From contig SECP01000040.1 in assembly GCA_004193285.1 (NCBI GenBank), positions 22,080-86,079 on the forward strand: a stretch of DNA of 64,000 nucleotides, in the 5' to 3' direction. This document shows positions 60,781-64,000 of the stretch, in pieces; within the stretch, counting starts at the first letter, position 1; every line of letters begins with the position of its first letter. Source of the DNA: Myxococcales bacterium. Its GTDB lineage: Bacteria > Myxococcota_A > Polyangia > Polyangiales > Polyangiaceae. Under the pieces are notes generated by a model. The model was not told the origin of the DNA, did no database searches, and worked only from the letters and a program-made list of their open reading frames with translations. A program made the position numbers and the translations under genes.

Positions 60781-61364
60781 TGAGCAAGCTCTACGTCAGC
60801 AATCTCTCGCAAACGACTAGCCTCGCCAGCTTACGACAGGCCTTCGCCGCGTGTGGCGAGGTGATCGACGTGGAGATGGCTCCGGAGCGCGGCGCGTACC
60901 ATAGCACCAGCGCCGCCTACGTCCGGATGTCCACTAACGCCGCCGCGGAGCGCGCCGCCGCCAACTTGCACGGCACCCTCCTCCTCGGCCGCTCCATGGT
61001 CATCACTCACGCGCACGAGGAAGAGCCCAAGGGCCGCAAGCGAGACAAGGGCGCAGAGCCCGTGTCGAACGCCCGCATCACCCAGCAGTACCGCGAGCGC
61101 ATGAGCATGACCTACGAGCTGTCTTGCCACAGCGCTCGGCTCACGGTTCGTATCTTCTTTCCGGATCCCGAGTCACCTTCTCGCTGGCGCGTCGAGGCGC
61201 GCACGGACCGCGGAGAGTCCGTGGTCGAGGCGACGGAAGGAAGCCGAGAGCTCGCGCTCCGCGGCGTAGCGGAGGCCTGGGGCTCATTGCCAACATCTGC
61301 GAGCGCGCCCGAGCTGGACTGGCCTGCGATCGCGACGGCCCTCAAAGCCGTCCGCGCGGTGTAG
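60780..61364 (+). CDS. RRM protein with extra C-terminal domain
   Basis: 194 aa from ATG at 60780, sharing a base with the first RRM gene's TGA. The N-terminal RRM has RNP2 as KLYVSNL, but the RNP1 region is diverged (HSTSAAYVRM). After a Lys/Arg-rich hinge, residues about 110-194 form a separate alpha/beta domain (YELSCHSARLTVRIFFPDPESPSRWRVEARTDRGESVVEATEGSRELALRGVAEAW), unrecognised. The RRM is complete in size but lacks the usual aromatic residues, so RNA binding may be altered. Confidence 0.8.
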   Translation: MSKLYVSNLSQTTSLASLRQAFAACGEVIDVEMAPERGAYHSTSAAYVRMSTNAAAERAAANLHGTLLLGRSMVITHAHEEEPKGRKRDKGAEPVSNARITQQYRERMSMTYELSCHSARLTVRIFFPDPESPSRWRVEARTDRGESVVEATEGSRELALRGVAEAWGSLPTSASAPELDWPAIATALKAVRAV

Positions 61365-61370
61365 CTCCCT

Positions 61371-62249
61371 TCAGGGGTCGCTCCGGGCGAAGACGCTGCC
61401 GGCAGTGCGCTCCGGGATACGCTGCCAGCGAGCGTAGGCCGCGACCACGCGCTGCCGTAGCTCTTGCCGAGTTGCGCGGTCCCCGAGGCCGCGCGCCATG
61501 GCTTCGATCACGTAACCCTCCGGGGCCATGAGATCGCGGGTCATCACGAGCGGACTCGAGCCTCCTTCGCGTAGCGCCGCGCTGAAGTAAGGGTCGGAAC
61601 GGCACGCGAACACGAAGGAAGGCAGCGCCGCGCGCTCCGCTCTCGGCGGCGACGCTCCGACGAGTTGCTGCAAGCTGACGCCGTCCATCAAGCGATTGTG
61701 ACCGGCGTAGCCAGCGACGTGCACCGCCGCGCGCCGAACGGCGCCGTCTTCGGTGAACGTCACCTCCGCGCCCTCGGTCGCAAAGCGGTAGAAGTCGCGC
61801 ACTGCCTCGTCGATGTGCCGGCCATGGATGGCCCGCAGCACCACGAGCTGCTCCACTTCATGGGCGACGCCCCAGCGCGCGCCGCGGACCCAGCGCCGGT
61901 ACACCAGCTGCTCGAGCAGTGAGCCCTCCGGCCCGGAGCGAGCTACGCGCCGAAACTGCTTCGCCGTCTCGTCGAAGTAGCGACGTGCCCCGAACGCTCG
62001 ACCCCAATAGAGGTTCTTGTCGAGCGAGCCTGGATCTCCCGCGCCCTGACCGCCGCACGCGATGACGCGGCTATCACACAGCGGAACGACGACCAGCAAA
62101 GTGAGCGGCTTGCCCGCGGCTACGTCCGTCTCGATACGTGGGTAGCGCTCGGTCCAAGCCACGGCGGCTCTCGGCTCGCTACGGACGACGACGGTGGTCG
62201 TGGTGACGAGTAGGACCAGTAGCGCCCAGAGAAGCCAACGCAGGGACAT
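61371..62249 (-). CDS. Hypothetical exported/membrane protein
   Basis: 292 aa from ATG at 62249; an earlier ATG at 62273 is possible. One N-terminal membrane segment (LRWLLWALLVLLVTTTTVVV) is followed by a large soluble domain. This contains a CDSRVIACGG Cys pair and many Arg residues (YWGRAFGARRYFDETAKQFRRVA; VFACRSDPYFSAALREGGSSPLV). No known fold was recognised. It ends six bases from the convergent RRM gene and stands alone on its strand. Confidence 0.65.
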   Translation of the reverse strand: MSLRWLLWALLVLLVTTTTVVVRSEPRAAVAWTERYPRIETDVAAGKPLTLLVVVPLCDSRVIACGGQGAGDPGSLDKNLYWGRAFGARRYFDETAKQFRRVARSGPEGSLLEQLVYRRWVRGARWGVAHEVEQLVVLRAIHGRHIDEAVRDFYRFATEGAEVTFTEDGAVRRAAVHVAGYAGHNRLMDGVSLQQLVGASPPRAERAALPSFVFACRSDPYFSAALREGGSSPLVMTRDLMAPEGYVIEAMARGLGDRATRQELRQRVVAAYARWQRIPERTAGSVFARSDP

Positions 62250-62539
62250 GCTTCCGGTCCATCGCGTCAGCACCGCCGATCGTGACCGAGCGATGCGGCT
62301 TCCGGAAACGAACAGGCGTGCGACTCGAAAAAACAGAGCGATGCGCGTTCTTTACAAGGCTGGGTCGTCTTGACGCACGGCGGAAACTGGGAGCGGTTCC
62401 AGGTTCCGTGCAAATGTTCGCAAGCAGCCGACAATCGACGCGCCCGTCGCCTGAAGACCAGCGCAAGTGAGCGGCGGCGCCGCGAGCTGCATGCCATTGT
62501 TCGGTCCTCCGCGCTCCTCCACCCAGCGCGCCCCTCGAC

Positions 62540-63688
62540 ATGAACAACCAGCTCCGCTTCGGTTCTCTCCTGACGTTCGCGCTCGCCGCCGCCGCGGCGC
62601 TCTCCGCATGCGATAGCAGCGAGGACCCGCCGCCGTGCACGACGGCGGCGGAGTGCACGGCCGGCCTCGTTTGCAACGCTGGTCTGTGCGTGGCGCCTGG
62701 TGTGCCGCAAGCCGGCGCCAGTGGCAGCGGAGCCGGGGGCAGCGGTGCGGTGGGCGGCAGCGGCGTCGTCGGGGGCACCTCGCCCATCGCCGGTAACGGA
62801 GTCGTCGGTGGTAGCGGCGGGCAGGTGGGCGTCGCCGGCAATGGCGGCTCAGTCGCCCAAGGCGGCAGCGGCGCTGGAAGCGCTGGAACCGGCACGTCCG
62901 GTGGCAGCAGCTCCGGTGGCAGCAGCCCCGGTGGCAGCAGCTCCGGTGGCAGCGGCGGCGCGGCGGGCGGGGGCGGCTCGGGTGGGAGCCCCACCGTCGT
63001 CGGCCAATGCAAGGACGAGTTCTGGCCCAGCGCGAACAACGGAAGCGTCACTCGCTACGACTTCAGTCAGGGCACTTCTCTTCCCGCGTGCACTTACGTC
63101 ATCACTCACAAGGGTAGCGGCAGTGACGGCGATTGGGACACGGTCGAGGGGATCTCGACCGGTGACGGCGGCTATTTCGGCGCGATGAACACGACGGATT
63201 ACCAGCAGGGCGCGGCGTGCGGCGCGTGCGTGGAGGCGAGCTACAGCGGCAGGAAGGTCGTGCTCACGATCGTGGACGAGTGCCCGGTCAGCACCAACCC
63301 GCTCTGTCAGAAGGGCCACATCGACTTGAGCCGCAAGGCGATTCGCCAGCTGGAGCCGAACGGCAACATGGAGAACTTGAAGGGCGTTTCGTGGAAGTAC
63401 GTGAAGTGCCCCGCCAGCGGCAACGTGAAGGCGCGCCTCCACCCGAACCAGAACGCGAACTGGCAGCCGGTCGTGATCGAGAACGGCCTCTTTCCGATGA
63501 AGAGCGTCACCCTCAACGGCAAGAACGCGGCGCGCGCCGGCAACACCCAGGGCGGCAACGCTTGGGTGGCGGAAGGGCAGAAGACGCCCTACACGGTGCG
63601 CGCCACGGACGTGAACGGCAACACGATCACGTTCTCGTACGGCGACACCAACTTGAAGGACGTCGGCCAGCAGTTCATGTGTCAGTGA
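62540..63688 (+). CDS. Bacterial expansin-like lipoprotein
   Basis: 382 aa from ATG at 62540. A signal peptide with lipobox-like LSAC (Cys28), a short Cys-rich segment (PPCTTAAECTAGLVCNAGLCV) and a Gly/Ser linker of about 90 residues precede the expansin part. The double-psi-beta-barrel D1 has VTRYDF, GYFGAMN, AACGACVEAS, VVLTIVDECP and GHIDLSRKAIRQL. The D2 domain follows (WQPVVIENGLFPMKSVTLNG, then TVRATDVNGNTITFSYGD). The catalytic-type Asp in VDECP is kept. It would loosen cellulose or peptidoglycan non-hydrolytically at the cell surface. Confidence 0.85.
   Translation: MNNQLRFGSLLTFALAAAAALSACDSSEDPPPCTTAAECTAGLVCNAGLCVAPGVPQAGASGSGAGGSGAVGGSGVVGGTSPIAGNGVVGGSGGQVGVAGNGGSVAQGGSGAGSAGTGTSGGSSSGGSSPGGSSSGGSGGAAGGGGSGGSPTVVGQCKDEFWPSANNGSVTRYDFSQGTSLPACTYVITHKGSGSDGDWDTVEGISTGDGGYFGAMNTTDYQQGAACGACVEASYSGRKVVLTIVDECPVSTNPLCQKGHIDLSRKAIRQLEPNGNMENLKGVSWKYVKCPASGNVKARLHPNQNANWQPVVIENGLFPMKSVTLNGKNAARAGNTQGGNAWVAEGQKTPYTVRATDVNGNTITFSYGDTNLKDVGQQFMCQ
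62897..62956 (+). repeat. 15-bp tandem repeat x4
   Basis: Four adjacent 15-base units (first two identical, last two with small changes) encode SGGSS-type repeats in the linker of the expansin-like lipoprotein. They are likely to differ in number between strains. Confidence 0.85.
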
Positions 63689-63699
63689 GCCTCAGTCGC

Positions 63700-63891
63700 C
63701 TACGACTCGCTCACCCACTCGGGTAGCGGCTGCGGGCCAGGCACGATGCCGGCGAGATCCGGATCCTCGCCAGGCTCGACCGGCGCGCGATTGGCCTTTT
63801 CGACCTTGCGATTCGCACGGTCCTCCGCCTTTTCGCGTGCCTTGTCTTGCCGGGCCCTTTCTTTCGATCGCTTGTTGAAGGTGGTGGTCAT
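63700..63891 (-). CDS. Small basic protein, paralogue of 59765-59950
   Basis: 63 aa: an N-terminal basic helix (FNKRSKERARQDKAREKAEDRANRKVEKANR) and a conserved tail GEDPDLAGIVPGPQPLPEW, nearly identical in its second half to the 61-aa protein at 59765. It starts MTTTFNKR, ATG at 63891. The two copies, 4 kb apart, flank the RRM genes and the expansin gene. The function is unknown, and an RNA- or protein-binding helix is plausible. Confidence 0.75.
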   Translation of the reverse strand: MTTTFNKRSKERARQDKAREKAEDRANRKVEKANRAPVEPGEDPDLAGIVPGPQPLPEWVSES

Positions 63892-64000
63892 GGGATCTCC
63901 AATATGGGTCGCGAGGCGCCCCTTTGCCGCTCGGCGCTACCCGGCCAAGTGGCTAGTGCGGCATAGCGCCTCAGGGGGCCGGGAAGCTGTCGGTGGCCGA

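Overview
The window looks like chromosomal DNA of a myxobacterium, probably Polyangiales/Sorangium-like. This is inferred from four things: high GC, many lipoproteins with Gly/Ser/Ala-rich linkers after the lipobox, ECF-sigma/TPR gene pairs, and a TIGR02265 (DUF2378)-like protein. No rRNA, intact tRNA, IS or CRISPR array was seen.

Region 1 (1-7374) is the right part of an integrative element. A minus-strand operon of five genes with overlapping stop/start codons (3033 down to 486) encodes small DNA-binding proteins, a RepA/KaiC-like RecA-fold ATPase and phage-type hypotheticals. At its edge lie a trypsin-like protease (plus strand) and, converging on it, a caspase-like protease preceded by a 92-aa partner. 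The right boundary is a 45-bp 3' fragment of a tRNA-Arg gene (7330-7374), an attR-type scar. The intact tRNA and the integrase should lie left of the window.

Region 2 (7600-18060) is a patchwork: a decayed fic gene, an SDR/NmrA/LysR oxidoreductase cluster with a decayed NmrA-like remnant, an ECF sigma/TPR/secreted-protein module, two 5'-truncated genes facing away from each other at one junction (about 15241), and a LysR-SnoaL-SDR group.

Region 3 (18272-31000) carries ordinary genes: a fatty acid desaturase translationally coupled to a type III glutamine synthetase, a subtilisin-like lipoprotein, a Crp regulator, a GDPD lacking its catalytic HR pair, an ECF41-type sigma factor with a DUF4336 protein, a GFA protein, two membrane enzymes with an AraC regulator, a Coa1-like protein and an APH-fold kinase.

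Region 4 (31068-39016) is an uncharacterised cluster. It centres on a 1015-aa protein that interleaves OmpA-like, peptidoglycan-binding and Ig-like domains, with coupled soluble proteins, two small multi-pass membrane proteins and a 551-aa orphan. Its style resembles secretion-associated effector islands, but no toxin domain was recognised.

Region 5 (39181-64000) holds an MBL hydrolase and LysR with a long operator-like dyad between them, a LuxR/hydrolase pair, several exported lipoproteins (HExxH/PEGA protein, alpha/beta hydrolase, CXXCH/TolB/MopE-like protein, bacterial expansin), and a 1313-aa membrane protein that fuses a DyP peroxidase to a catalase-like domain. It also holds a second sigma/TPR/beta-strand-rich module paralogous to that of region 2, and a tandem RRM pair near two paralogous small basic proteins.
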